NCBI GenBank assembly: GCA_015698045.1
Contig: BLAL01000259.1
Span: forward strand, 62,001 to 126,000
Length of the DNA stretch: 64,000 nt
Direction: 5' to 3'
Origin: Rhizophagus clarus
Lineage: Eukaryota; Glomeromycota; Glomeromycetes; Glomerales; Glomeraceae
Shown here piece by piece: positions 21,315 through 32,348 of the stretch. The translations under genes and the position numbers were made by a program. Position 1 is the stretch's first letter, and every line of letters starts with the position of its first letter. Below the pieces are notes generated by a model. That model was not told where the DNA came from and did no database searches. It saw nothing but the letters and a program-made list of their open reading frames with translations.

Positions 21315-23237
21315 ATGGTATATTGTCTAGTTCTTGGTGAACATCCTAGAGAAGCGTTCAAAGTCGAGAATGATAAATTCAGCAGTATCTCGAAACTTAG
21401 GGATATTATCTGGGAAAAGAATAAGGATATTGCGCCTAGTGCAAGAAAACTCAGGTTGTGGCAAGTTGATATTTCTAACGAAGAAAATGAAGAAACCGAA
21501 AAGCTAAAAATACTTATCGACACGCCTCCTCATAAAATTAACATTGAAAATCAACTCGAGGGTAAGGAACTCTTTACAAATAAGGATCTTGGAGAGTACT
21601 TTCCTGATCCTGTACTTGATAGACATATCCAGATCATCGTGGAACTGCCACCGCCCGCCACCACTGGTAAGTGTCTCGATTAGGGAAAAGGAGAATGGTG
21701 GAGGATGAGGAAGATAATAGAGCAAAAAAACGATGGCAAAAAAGTATCTTTCTTTAATGTTGACCTTTATTAAAGGATAAAAAAATTCCTAACTTAACTT
21801 GTATCTTTTCCAGATAAGAACAGGTTTCAAAATTTAATTAATAGCTTACCAGAGATCAACGTACAAGATAAGGTATTCAAAATTCCAAGCTTACCAGGGG
21901 ATAAAGGAGACATGGATATTTATAACCGAGAGTGTTACGAGTATTTACGTAATTTTATATTAAACGATACAAAATTCAGCCGATACCTCATTACTGGCAA
22001 TCCAGGTATCGGAAAAACATTCTTTGGAAGGTTAATGCTAATAGTGCTCCTTAAAGAGAATAAAAAAGTTTTGTTAGATTATGAAGCTGTTACGGTATTG
22101 ATTTATCCTTCAGGTGATACAGAATATGTAAGTGACAAGGTACAATACAGACAAATAGCGGAAGAACAAGATGTCTGGTGTATAATCGATGGGAAAAGGG
22201 ATCAATTAGGACATGATTTTTCTAACGGAAAGTTAATTATGGTGAGTTTACCAAAGAAATCAATTATTGGAGATTTTGCAAAGCAATGGTGCGTAAAACT
22301 TTACATGCCGATATGGAATGAGTTTGAGGTTGAAGACTGCTGGAAGAATGTATATTGCGAAAAAGTTCCTTCAGAATCATTAGAATCATTGAAAGTTAAG
22401 TTCAAACTATGTGGTGGAATCCCTCGATTGATCTTTGGTGAATCATTATTATATATTAAATTGGCTATCAAACAAGAACTTACATCGGTTGGACCAGGCA
22501 TGCTCTGTAATCAATCTAATGACTTCTCAGGTGATGAATATACTCATAAACTAATTCATATGCGTACCAACCTTGAAGAAACAGAAGTAGAAGGTGAAAA
22601 AGCTGATCCATACACCAGTTGCTTCTGCTTTTTTGGATCAGATTATATTGCATATAAATGTTTAAAAAGATTGAAAGAGAAATATAAGGAGGATTTGTGC
22701 ACTTTTATTGAGACTGCAAGGGATATACCAGAAATGGGATCTCTCTGTGGGCAGTTATTCGAATTGGTCTCACATGAAATTCTTTGCCAAGGAGGAACCT
22801 TTCCAGTACGTAAACTCACAGATGATGGCTCATTAGGACCTGAAACAACTCTTACTTTGGAATCTCTAGAAGAAATGTTCTTTGATGATATTAGCGAGAT
22901 TAAAGGAAATACCAGTCAAGGTCAAAACAAATATTATCGGCCAATTTCCAAAATTTTTGAATCCATAGACAGCTATGTTCGCTACAACAAGCTATTTCAA
23001 GTTACCGTTGCTAAGTCACATGGTATTAAGCAAGAAGGCTTAAGGGCAATCAAAGGAATCTTGAAAGATTCTTGTAGAATTAGCTTTTACTTTGTATTAC
23101 CAAAAGATATATTTGAAACATATACAAAAAAACAGAAATATGAAAATAAGGGAGAGGGGATTCGCATTGACGGATGGATTAAAGGAGATATAGATCAATA
23201 TGCATTATGCATAGATTTTAATAAATGTTTATTTTAA
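21315..23237 (+). CDS. Crinkler-type protein (CRN N-terminus, P-loop NTPase, nuclease-like C-terminus), intact
   Basis: Two exons: 21315-21666 and 21814-23237, with a 147-bp intron (GTAAGT...TTTTCCAG). The exon ends join in phase and give 591 residues. Residues ~1-115 form the ubiquitin-like CRN N-terminal domain (VYCLVLGEHP, LRDIIWEKNK, LRLWQVDI, HIQIIVELPPP). Residues ~118-150 are a linker ending DKGDMDIYNRECYEY. Then comes a P-loop NTPase: Walker A GNPGIGKTFFG, a later CIIDGKRDQL segment and LIMVSLPK. The C-terminus has CGQLFELVSHEIL, SIDSYVR and LFQVTVAKSH, a PD-(D/E)XK-like arrangement. CRN proteins are secreted or nuclear effectors in oomycetes, and in Rhizophagus a large family of unclear role. 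No classical signal peptide is seen. The gene is complete although the surrounding element is dead, which suggests selection or recent capture. Confidence 0.88.
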
Positions 23238-23700
23238 ATTTTTTATTATTATTTTAATAACGAAATAATAAATGATTGCTTTTAATATAAAAAGAATTTA
23301 AAGAGACTCGATCCTAACTCATAAAATACCCACTATTCCATATTACCTGAATCCTAATTTTTTTCTGTTTAGCTCCGATAATATAAAAGAATTTGTTTTT
23401 AACTAATTATTCTAAGATGTATTTTTCATGATGTGGTAATACTAACGTCAAAGATATAAAAGATGAACAAACTCATTTATCGCCTTGTGTAGAACAAAAA
23501 AAATGAAGTCAAAACTTAGCTATACATCATCAAAATACAAATCTTAATATTCGCAAGTTTTAGGTTATGAAAAAACTGTGACATTTTATCACGATCAGTG
23601 TTGTATGTAACTGAAAATTTTTTTATTAATACATGTAAAAATAAATACAAAGTTTGGGACTATGCCCATGATACATGATATCTATGTTAGTCTCCTATAC
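23238..23700. other. Spacer, no gene seen
   Basis: AT-rich spacer between convergent genes, with poly-T/A runs and the AAAAAACTGTGACA motif near 23570. The plus-strand frames at 23662-24047 are shadows of the minus-strand coding described next. Confidence 0.45.
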
Positions 23701-23702
23701 AA

Positions 23703-24516
23703 TTATTTTTTCTTGATTATTTCTTCTACATGGCGCTTCTTAGTTGCGGGTTCTTCACTACCTACTGCTCTATTCTTTAATAAACCTACTATAACCTCTA
23801 AAACCCTCTTCACATTCTTACGCAATTCTGTATTATCTTTGAGAGCGTCTTCTGTAAGTGAAATTTGATACTCAGTCCTGCTAGTACTATAGATGCCCTC
23901 GGTACTATGAAGAATGAAGTACCAGTCAGTGCCAGTACTGACTATACCATAGACGTATTTGTAATCAGGATTGAATGCCTCATCAACTTTTCATTTTTTC
24001 TTGTTCATATTTATATTCATCTAGATGGAAATAGAGAAGTAAATTAGCAATAGCCCGTTATCATCTTATTGCAAACGAGCTACTAGAATTTGTTATACTT
24101 ACATCACAAGCACTTCGACATTGTAGTAAGTTTTGGCAGATACCCATAGTTGCTTGATTTTGTTTACCCTCGGTTATGCAAATTATTTCTTCGAGCAAGT
24201 CGTCCAGAATTTTTTTGATTGCATAGTCAACACGACCAGTATTTATCTCGCCGGTTATTTTCATCTGGGGAGTGATTATTAAACCTTCAAGGAGACTCAA
24301 CGCTGTGTGAAGAATGGTAGATATATACTCGCAACGTATAGCCTCATTACTATCTACAACTGGTCCCATATTCCTTATCTTGCGAAGAATATCATCAATG
24401 CAGAGCTTAAACTCTGGAGAGTTTTCATCAACCGGGCAGATAACTGGTTTGAACTGTGGAATAAGAGTAATATCCCCACTCGAAATTTTATAATCTTCTT
24501 GCAATACCTTCTCCAA
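23703..24516 (-). pseudogene. Broken C-terminal part of a CRN-associated protein
   Basis: Frame 24061-24516 gives about 150 residues (SSGDITLIPQFKPVICPVDE, ISTILHTALSLLEGL, IICITEGKQNQAT, CQNLLQCRSACDV) ending in a TGA. A second minus-strand segment, about 23985-23703, gives VDEAFNPDYKYVYGIVS, GTDWYFILHSTEG and TSRTEYQISLTEDAL, then a Lys-rich end. I recall both segments as successive parts of one Rhizophagus protein whose N-terminus resembles 24693-25049. A stretch of some 70 codons that should connect them to that N-terminus is missing or replaced by non-coding sequence, so the locus appears deleted and broken. No enzymatic motif seen. Confidence 0.55.
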
Positions 24517-24692
24517 GTACTGGCCATTAATATAGATTTTTATGTAGCACAGGCATTACATCATTACACGTGACCCATTTCTCATATACAGTACAATTAT
24601 AATACTTTATTTATGAAATAAAAAACGTTGCCGGAAGCCGGCCTACAATACATAAAATTGCGAATATATTGCTATTACATGATATAAGAAAA

Positions 24693-25049
24693 TTATTCTG
24701 AGCCTAATAGGGGCTGAGCGACAACATGGAAATAGTCTGGTCGGGGTTGTTCATTAAAAAAAGTGGAAATCAAATCCTGCGCTTGCATAGGCGCCTCATT
24801 AGGATAAACTTGACGAATTTTTAGGCGAATAGTATTGAAGGGTGCCCCTAATCTGCTTTGAATGGCAGCTTCAAGTACGCTGACTTTTTGGCTCCTGCCA
24901 ACTGTAACTGTTTGCACGACTTGATCACGCGGAAGAGAATGAAGTCCTCCACATGGAACAATAAGACATTGGAGAGTGATATTATCTGCGCCAGAAGACA
25001 TCTTGATTCCTAAATTCATGAACCCATAATGAGAAAAACTCGCTCCCAT
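24693..25049 (-). CDS. CRN-like ubiquitin-fold N-terminal domain protein, 118 residues
   Basis: ATG at 25049, stop at 24693. After about 17 leader residues it reads ITLQCLIVPCG, VTVGRSQKVSVLEAAI and IRLKIRQVYPNE, ending YFHVVAQPLLGSE. This is the pattern of strands and helix of a Crinkler N-terminal domain (compare LxCLVxG and LxLWxV), but more diverged than the one at 21315. It may be a complete small protein, or the first exon of the gene whose remains lie at 23703-24516. No clear GT donor was found near the end, so I leave it as a single exon. It is the second CRN-type N-terminus in the element. Confidence 0.6.
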   Translation of the reverse strand: MGASFSHYGFMNLGIKMSSGADNITLQCLIVPCGGLHSLPRDQVVQTVTVGRSQKVSVLEAAIQSRLGAPFNTIRLKIRQVYPNEAPMQAQDLISTFFNEQPRPDYFHVVAQPLLGSE

Positions 25050-25534
25050 ACATACATAACTTCTGATATATACATACCTTAGCGAAGCACTTACAGGTAA
25101 AATTTTCGCAGGAAAGTTGACTGAACTTCCACATATCCCTACATGCTTTATATATTACTGGAAAAAATTAAGGAGGTATGAAGCGTAATTAGTATTGTCA
25201 TCTGATGCCAAGACTTCTATGAAAGCACATGTAAACGGATTTTTTAAACCTTTTCACATGGGGATCTACCGGAGAGACATATAGTTGGTCTTACACCTGG
25301 CGATCTCAAAATTACAAAGTCCTCAGCCCTTCATAGCATATGCTTTTGCCATCAGTATTTGCTTTTATGGTAGGTCCTGTGTTGCATGTAGACATTCTTT
25401 CACATTTTCTCATGATTGTTTGGGAAAAAAATAAAGAATAAGGTTAATATGTTTTTCGAATATATATGCAAAAATTATTATGTTGTACAAGACCTGTCTG
25501 ATGATCCACTTATTTTTTGTTGCACAGGAGTGGC
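25050..25534. other. Spacer, no gene seen
   Basis: Intergenic sequence between two minus-strand genes, with ordinary base composition for the element. No motif or repeat identified. Confidence 0.45.
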
Positions 25535-25946
25535 CTAGCAAATTCTTCTGAGCTGAAGATCACCGTTCTCAGACTGACCAATATATACCATCCGGTCAGG
25601 TTCTGGAGGGACCCCATATTTCTGATCGAAGTTCAAGTGGATAATATGGCAATTCTATTAGACTTATTAATTGTGGGAGATAAATGACATTGGATTGCAA
25701 GAGTACATGGAATAATGATGTTGGATTACTTACACTGGGTAGACTATATACAAATCGCTTAAGTATTTTCTCTCTCCAATACTTGACCGCCTTTGTGTTC
25801 CAATGGGTCTTAATTTCACAAAAAAGGTCATCCCAGTCGTGCCAATCATTATCATAAATAGTCCAATCCTCCTTTCTTTCTCCATATTCTTTGATAAATT
25901 CATTGAAGGCTTCCTCCTTCTCAGCATCTATATTCTCATCAAACAT
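25535..25946 (-). CDS. Small acidic two-exon protein, 110 residues, unknown
   Basis: Exon 1 is 25946-25734 (71 codons) and ends at a GTAAGT donor; the intron is 25733-25655 (79 bp, ending AATAG); exon 2 is 25654-25535. The reading phase is kept, and the second exon gives a coherent end: NFDQKYGVPPEPDRMVYIG then a stop. The unspliced frame would instead run 116 codons to 25596. The protein is rich in D, E and W (WTIYDNDWHDWDDLF), with no Cys clusters or membrane segments. Family not recognised. It is intact and lies between the CRN-like gene and the polymerase end, so it is a candidate accessory gene. Confidence 0.6.
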
Positions 25947-26060
25947 TTTGCTAATATTGTAGATTAATTATACTTAATAAAAAATAGCCGTTAAGGCGCT
26001 TTGCTGAGCACCTGACTCCAGATATTCACATAGCTCAGGATAATCAAACACGCATCTGGA

Positions 26061-26268
26061 AAGTATATTCGGCTATCATCTTTTCTATAACTGAATATTT
26101 ATCGCATCAGAAAAAAAATCTAATATAATAATGTATGTAATCTGACTACACATCACTATCTAGCTTATGGCTGAAAGCCAGATATGTAAGACACACATTC
26201 GTTTTGGTATTTCTCTGAGAGCTTGGCCCTCATAGCTCTTTTTTCGGCCTCTTCATGGAAGATACTAT
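26061..26268. repeat. Direct duplication of polymerase 3' end (copy A; copy B 26549-26745)
   Basis: About 200 bp, including ATCATCTTTTCTATAACTGA and the segment encoding the last polymerase residues (AGCTTGGCCCTCATAGCTC), occur at 26061-26268 and again at 26549-26745, some 488 bases apart, with point differences. The unique ~280 bp between them carries ORF 26230-26553. Confidence 0.8.
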
Positions 26269-26553
26269 CCCTACTCTTTCTCTTAGAACTGAATAATAAA
26301 ATGCCTCTACCAACTCGTAAAATGCATTTGGAATATTATTATAATTCAGATATTTTCTGATCGAATCTATAGTGACATTGGCGGTTAGAACCATTTTAGC
26401 TAATGCCTTAGACGTAGACATTGCGTCCTCTGCATTTTTAAAAAGGTCATGCAGAATTAAAACTTGCATAAGATCATCAATATATCCTCTGCTGTGTATA
26501 TCATATACTGGGTCATGCTGAAAACTATTATTAGATAAATGTTCAGCTATCAT
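26230..26553 (-). CDS. Unknown 107-residue helical ORF between duplicated segments
   Basis: ATG at 26553. The middle (DIHSRGYIDDLMQVLILHD, SKALAKMVLTANVTI, YLNYNNIPNAFYELVEAF) has convincing coding character and would be helical. The start lies in duplicated copy B and the last ~12 residues read copy A in a frame different from the polymerase, so both ends may have been made by the duplication. No motif recognised. It may be a fragment of a larger gene. Confidence 0.45.
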   Translation of the reverse strand: MIAEHLSNNSFQHDPVYDIHSRGYIDDLMQVLILHDLFKNAEDAMSTSKALAKMVLTANVTIDSIRKYLNYNNIPNAFYELVEAFYYSVLRERVGIVSSMKRPKKEL

Positions 26554-26635
26554 CTTTTCTATAACTGAATATTTATCGCATTGGAAAAAAATAATATAAT
26601 AATGTATGCGATCTGACTACTCATCACTATCTAGC

Positions 26636-29600
26636 TTATGTGGGTGAGCTAGATATGGGAGACACACATTCGTTTTGATATTTCTCTGGAAGCTTGGCCC
26701 TCATAGCTCTTTTTTCAGCCTCTTCATGGGGGATACCATCTTTAACCATATTCTTATAAATCATATTGCGCCAATGGAAATATGGTAAAGGGGTAATCCT
26801 ATCAAATAGGATCCAGTCCTTAGTATTTATGGGACCGAGTGCCTTCTTCTCAAACTCGACCAGAGATAATATATAATCCTTTGATCGAATACCTACATTC
26901 TTGGCATGGAATACTTCCTTACTAAAGAGACAGTCTCGATAGACTAGAGTCATGGGGTCTGCCTCAGTTCGCATTGCTAAATCTTTAGCTTCTTGTTCTG
27001 ATAATGAGGACTTATCTATTGGTTCGTCTAGCAGGGATACTTCTAAGTTTGGCATATATGTATCTATAGCCATTTCTTCCATACCCTTTTTACTAACCCC
27101 CTTATGTCTAGAATTTGTGGACTTATCTGCCAGGACATAGTGATATAATTTAGAGTTAATATGAAAAGATTCTGTAATCACACTTCCAGTGGTCTCATCC
27201 TTGAATAGCCCAATAGTTTTGGAATCATTGAGATCGAATATATCTGGTCGCTCGGCCATATCTTTGTAAATATCCTCAGTCATAATTAGAATTATAAAGG
27301 AATCTGTGTCCATATAGCCAAGCTGGGCATTATCGCCATATCTCTCCTTTACATATCCATACCAGAAGCGGTACATGTGGAGCTTGCTAAGACCCAAGAC
27401 TGATGCTCCAACAATGATGGGCTTATTGAGAGTCACACTAGCCTTTCCCATATGTGCTCCTACCAGTGTATTTCCAAGCGGATGTCCATACTTGAATCTT
27501 GGGCTACTGACTTTCTTCAAGAAGGCCTTTTCATCTCGCTCATTATTCATCTTCATGAGCTTGCCATCCTGGTATTTGCAAACATTTTCCATAGTCTTAC
27601 CATATACTGAGTTATTCATGAGCTTGAAGAAGTCTTTTTCGAAAGTATTCTTAGCCCCTGTCGTTTCTCAGTATTAAATGCAATATATGGGGCAAGCCAG
27701 TTAGTCTGGTCGAAGGAAAGGATTTCTGAAACTTCATCTACAACCATACCTAATTTTACATAGTATTGGAGCTCTAGGTAATGGATGACATAATCCTTTC
27801 TCAGACCAAGATGGGGGACTAACTTTTCTGTTTTAGAGAAGCGTCCTCCATCCAAGTTATTTACAAGCTCCTTATTATATGGGCTAAGCCAATCCTTTCC
27901 TACTGCAACATTCTCCACAGCTGGAGGTAAGTCTCTTAAATAATCATGGGTCTTAAGAGGGAAATGAGACTTAATGTTTAGGAAATATTCACGTCGAGTA
28001 TTTGGCTTAGCTTTAAGAATTTTTTCAAGATATTTCTTTTGCATAGCAGGGTTTTTTAGAAGGTATTCCTGGCTAGCCTCCCATTGATAATTTCCTATAG
28101 GTAGGAACTGACTCATCGTCCAGCCATAGAGATTATTTGCGTCTACATATGAGATTCATGATGTGGGTTTGGATGGGTTGAATGCATTACCCATCTTGGG
28201 ATTATTGACTTTGAAATATCGCTTACAAGCCTTAGAGATGCCACCTCTCTTGGCCTTTTCGATGAAGTCATACATAGACATATCTGTAAATAGCTTGATC
28301 TTAACCCCAGTTTTCTTGAGCATAGCATCCCAGGATAAGGATGGGGCAGAGACATAGTGGCTGGGATCGAGCTCATAATATTTTATGCATGTCTTTTAGA
28401 ATTGGGTCCAGACATCTGCAAGAGAGAGTACGTCAATTTTAAGATAAAGATCATGGTACTCACCTAGATTTTTACAGCCATATGTTTTCCATACTTTTTG
28501 TGCATGGTGGTAGTCTTCCTGTGAGATCTTCCCTTTTAGAGTTGTAGTAAATTCGTGAATTGGTGGGAGTTCAGTCTCCAAGAATCTATCTTGAGAATCG
28601 ATATAGTCATAACAATATATTCCCTTACGAGTTGCTAGGGAAATTTGGTCAGGAGTAAAGTCTTTAAAGTGCTGGCTGGTAATTGGGTGGTCGTCACCCA
28701 AGTTTTTTGTGAGATTTGCCAAGCTATTGTTCATGAACTGCTGACTATCAATATATTTGAGCTGACCTACCTTCATAGACTTATATCGCTCAAATGTTTC
28801 AGTTATGACTTGGATATGAAGAGCATTAGCTGATCGTCCAACAGATTCATAAACCAAGTAAGAATCATAACCCCAGAAGTTGTGAAAGATAACTGGGATT
28901 GGGGTCTTTCAAGCTTGAATCTGAAGTTTGAGATTGCAATCCCTATGAGCTGATCCACAAAACTTACCTGTGATATGGCAATGATCCCAAACCTTATTAG
29001 CCTTAGCTTTTTTGCTGGCAATAGTTTTAGTTGCCTTATCAATAGTTGTTTGGATGCCATTATATTCTGCTGACTCTTTTTTAAAGTTTTTTAGCTTCTC
29101 TTTAAGATAGGTTATTTTATCTTCTAAGCGCTCTATTTCATTTGTATCTATATCGAACTTACCTTTGCAAATCCAACAGCTAATAGCTTCAGCAAATCTT
29201 TTCTTGTCTTCCTCAGTTTCAATTCGCTCATGCTTGATAGCTAGGACCTCATTGATTTTGACCAATTCCTGATCGATTCTTTGAACAAATTCTTGGGTGG
29301 CATTTTCTCCTCTGTATAGGAATGGACCCCATACATCTCCAGTGTCAATCCAGTGAACCAGGTAGCAGAAACTATTAGCCTTCTGTTCAGTTAGTTTTCG
29401 CATGCTTCCACCATATGCTTCATCACACTTCTTGTTGTCAGCCTCGAAATCAGCTATGATGACATATGGGGCATTGATCATCCTACCATAGTTTTTGAAC
29501 CCCTCAAAATTATTAACCCCTTTTACGAGTATTGCAACTCTCTGGGGTGCATTTTTATGTAATCCTGGACACCATTCTAAATGACGTTCTAGAGTTTTTT

Positions 29601-31255
29601 CAGAGGGCCAGCTTTGAAAGCATCCATCACATAGATACTTCTTTTCTTTATGCGCAGTATCCCCATATATTAATTTGCTATGATTTTTGATTCAGAGAAA
29701 GTGGTTTTTTTGCCCGTATTTATCTCCATCCTCAGATTTGATAATATCTGTAAGAGCCAATAATTGAATTTTATGTTTTCTTTTAAAGTTTTTGCTAGCT
29801 ATTACAGCTTTTGGGGTGGCCAATTCTTCATTCCATCTCCAGACACTGATGGAGATATCTGGATTCATCTTCTCAATCTTATCAAATATATGTGAACAGA
29901 TAGGAGTGGACATTGGGATACCATCTAACTTAACAATATCTAAATAGGGCTTGTATTTCTTAGCTCGAAAGATTCGTTCTAGATGATCTGTATGTCCATC
30001 CTGATAAGCAAAATATGCACTCAACACACCTTGAAGACATCTTTCTGAAGGCCTATTCGTTTCTGGATTAATGAGACCTTGATGATCTGGATTGATTGTA
30101 CTCTTTGTATTAGCTAATTTCTTGGGAGTAGGGATGTAAGATCCTCCAAGAGCTCTACGAAGTGTATATGTCTCAATAGATATTTCAAGAATTCGTTTGA
30201 GAATATAACCAGATCTTTTCTTTAATGTTTCCTCAATTTGCACATCTATTTTCCTAATAGTTTTGGTTATGTGCTCCTCTATATCCCCTTCTAAAAGAAT
30301 TGGTCGCATATTTCCTCTATGATATTTCTCTACTTCTGCTAGTTTACTTGTATCATCTGACTTTCTTTTAGCAATTGAATATTGACACAATGCTACTATG
30401 GCTGATTTTATTTGATCTTTTTTACGAAGCTCTGTTTGAAGAACTTCCTTTATTTTTGGACGAATTAATCCTATAAGTTAAGGCATTTATGGTAATTTTT
30501 TATATTCTTCTGGCTTAGCTATTGGTTGAATAAATGCATATGTTGGATTGTCATCTGGATGGAGGATTTTGCCCATCCATTTGCTTATTAAAGAACAATT
30601 TCTATGCGGACTTTCTGAATCCCTTTCAACTGGACATTCTTTAAAGATAATATTCTTCTAAGTAGGTTCCTTTGGGATTACGCCTTGCTCTTGAGCGTCT
30701 TGTCGCTCAACTTCGCTAGGTCCCACCTCTTGAGGAATATTTTCCTTGAAAGCCTCATCATCAGTTTGTAATAGATCATGATATAGACGCTGACATTCTT
30801 TTAAGTTTAGCGGCAAATCAAGTTCTTTGCCAGTAACTTCAAACAATTTTTGGCGCAATCTGGCACCCCCATGTTTTCATATGCTCTCTAGGCTTTCTTG
30901 CATGCCTATCAATAAACTTACCTTGAGTGACTTTGCTAGGTCCTGCCTGCTCTTCTCTATTTGATTGGGTTGATGGGCTGGGACTTGTTTTGGGATCATT
31001 CTCTTGATTTTTGTCTTTCGGAATGGGAGTTTGAATAGGCCCAGGTTTCTCTCTTCTTCGATCCTTTCCTCGGGCATGGACTACTGGAGCGGGTGTTAGT
31101 GATAGAGGTCTGAGTACACTCCTTTGAGTATTATTTTCTGGTGGCTGATTGCATTAATTTTTATTACTTTAATAATGCTGACGAAGTTTAGCTGGTCTTG
31201 TAAATTTATATTCACAGCAAACACATGTAGTATCTTTTTTATCTGATCTAGGCAT
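26636..31255 (-). pseudogene. polB: Type-B DNA polymerase (protein-primed/Polinton type), inactivated
   Basis: The minus-strand frame is about 1,500 codons with stops and frameshifts. The likely N-terminus at 31255 has a C2H2-like finger (CVCCEYKFTRPAKLRQH), then a Pro/Lys-rich linker. A second Cys2-His-Cys finger, CDGCFQSWPSEKTLERH, lies at about 29600. The exonuclease domain follows: Exo I IIADFEADN (~29450), an HNH/endonuclease-VII-like insert WDHCHITGKFCGSAHRDC (~28960), Exo II FHNFWGYDS (~28880) and Exo III LKIDVLSLADVW (~28425). The polymerase has motif A YVDANNLYGW (~28140), motif B KLMNNSVYGKTM (~27610) and motif C YMDTDSF (~27310). Stops include 30658, 29692, 28909, 28396 and one near 28150, with frameshifts near 27650 and 30880. 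DANNLYGW plus the inserted finger is characteristic of Maverick/Polinton and related linear-plasmid polymerases. Confidence 0.9.
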
Positions 31256-31331
31256 GTTATCAATAAGTCTCACCTGTTATATATCGTGTAAACTTTTTCT
31301 CAATTTAAAATATTTAATCCTATGACCTCTA

Positions 31332-31562
31332 ATGTTTAATTACCTTTTTTTTTATATTTTCGAATTTATGAGAAAAATAGGGACTATGTTGCGCCTACCA
31401 TGCAGAGCATATGGTAGACCTACAAAGATAAATAAACCTCCGGGGATTGATAATAACTTATGTAGCTATTGTAATAAGAGCAATTATCAAATTCGTTATG
31501 TGAATATTTTTTGGGATAAGGCCTTGATATATGATCAATATAATGAAAAGGTTATACTTTGA
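31332..31562 (+). pseudogene. TIR-borne partial copy of Cys-rich gene
   Basis: Its last ~55 residues (CRAYGRPTKINKPPG, LCSYCNKSNYQIRYV) match the C-terminal part of the gene at 8872-9147, with one zinc-ligand Cys changed to Tyr. The preceding ~17 residues are unrelated hydrophobic sequence without the left copy's extra Cys. I therefore read it as the copied 3' half, not a working gene. Confidence 0.6.
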
Positions 31563-32331
31563 GGTAAGACTTATTTTTTTTGCCTAAAGGTTAGACTTAA
31601 AGGTGAGACTTAGAGGTGAGACTTATCTGACTTAATGAATTTCCAAACAAATTGGCTTTAGAAAGGTTTCCTGTATATTACTTTTAGGTGCGATATAAAT
31701 ATGGTCACTCAGAGATGAGATTTATTTTTCTTAATGAATTTTTAAATGAATTGACTTTAGAATGGTTTCCTGTATATCAAGAAAATAATGGTATGCTAGA
31801 ATAGACTCAATTTTTTTTTAATCAAGAATTTGGATACTGAACAGGATAAATCTCACCTCTTTGAGGTGAGACTTATTCTGGATTTGTTTACGTTAATGAA
31901 TCAGCTTTAGAATTAATTCTAGGATAACATAAAATCTGATATATAAAATGAGCTTGCATTTATGGCCTGCGAGCACACTCAGACACTTTGGTCCTCAGTG
32001 CTTTTGACCTTTTTTAAACTTAAGCAATATAGCATACTTTTTTTTTTATATTATTTGAGATTAAAAATCAGCTAACGCGTTAACAAAGATGGTGTTCTTC
32101 TTTATCTTGTAAACAAAAAATTTGGGCAAGATAGGTATGTTAACAGGATTTGAGCCCAGCTTGATCTTAAGTCTGAATTCGATATTAGATTTCGATATGT
32201 TTCCTGAGGTTGCAAATGAATTTGGATCTCAAAAGATTACATAAATTTCGTATATCAGGAAATAAGCCGGGAGAGGCTTACACTAATTATACCTATTCAG
32301 AAATCTTGTCCCAGAACTCCCATTTTGTCCT
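31384..32331 (-). repeat. Right terminal inverted repeat
   Basis: The reverse complement of 8104-9050, ending ...CCATTTTGTCCT at 32331, with scattered substitutions. It includes the imperfect counterpart of the left hairpin (31843-31879) and the CTCACCT boxes. The point of divergence at 31384 corresponds exactly to 9050 on the left. Confidence 0.9.
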
Positions 32332-32348
32332 ATATTTATTTTACTGTA

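Larger units (their letters stand above)
8104..32331. mobile_element. 24.2-kb Polinton/Maverick-like element
   Basis: Two ~947-bp inverted repeats (8104-9050 and 31384-32331) enclose a type-B DNA polymerase, an RVE integrase, a gag-like CCHC/retropepsin polyprotein, zinc-binding and coiled-coil genes, and CRN genes. Long TIRs beginning AGG, PolB and an RVE integrase with a C-terminal chromodomain-like tail are Polinton/Maverick hallmarks. Family members usually make a 6-bp target duplication; here only ATAT is shared by the flanks, so the site may have decayed. I found no FtsK/HerA-type ATPase, Ulp1-like cysteine protease or double-jelly-roll capsid, and no reverse transcriptase or LTR. The element is dead (polymerase, integrase and polyprotein carry stops) and holds three nested insertions. 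Confidence 0.85.

Noticed and set aside
23662-24047. Two plus-strand ORFs
   Set aside because: Shadows of minus-strand coding that matches a recalled Rhizophagus protein segment.
8098-32337. Clean 6-bp target duplication for the large element
   Set aside because: Only ATAT is shared at the flanks; I could not find a 6-mer match, so the duplication is not claimed.
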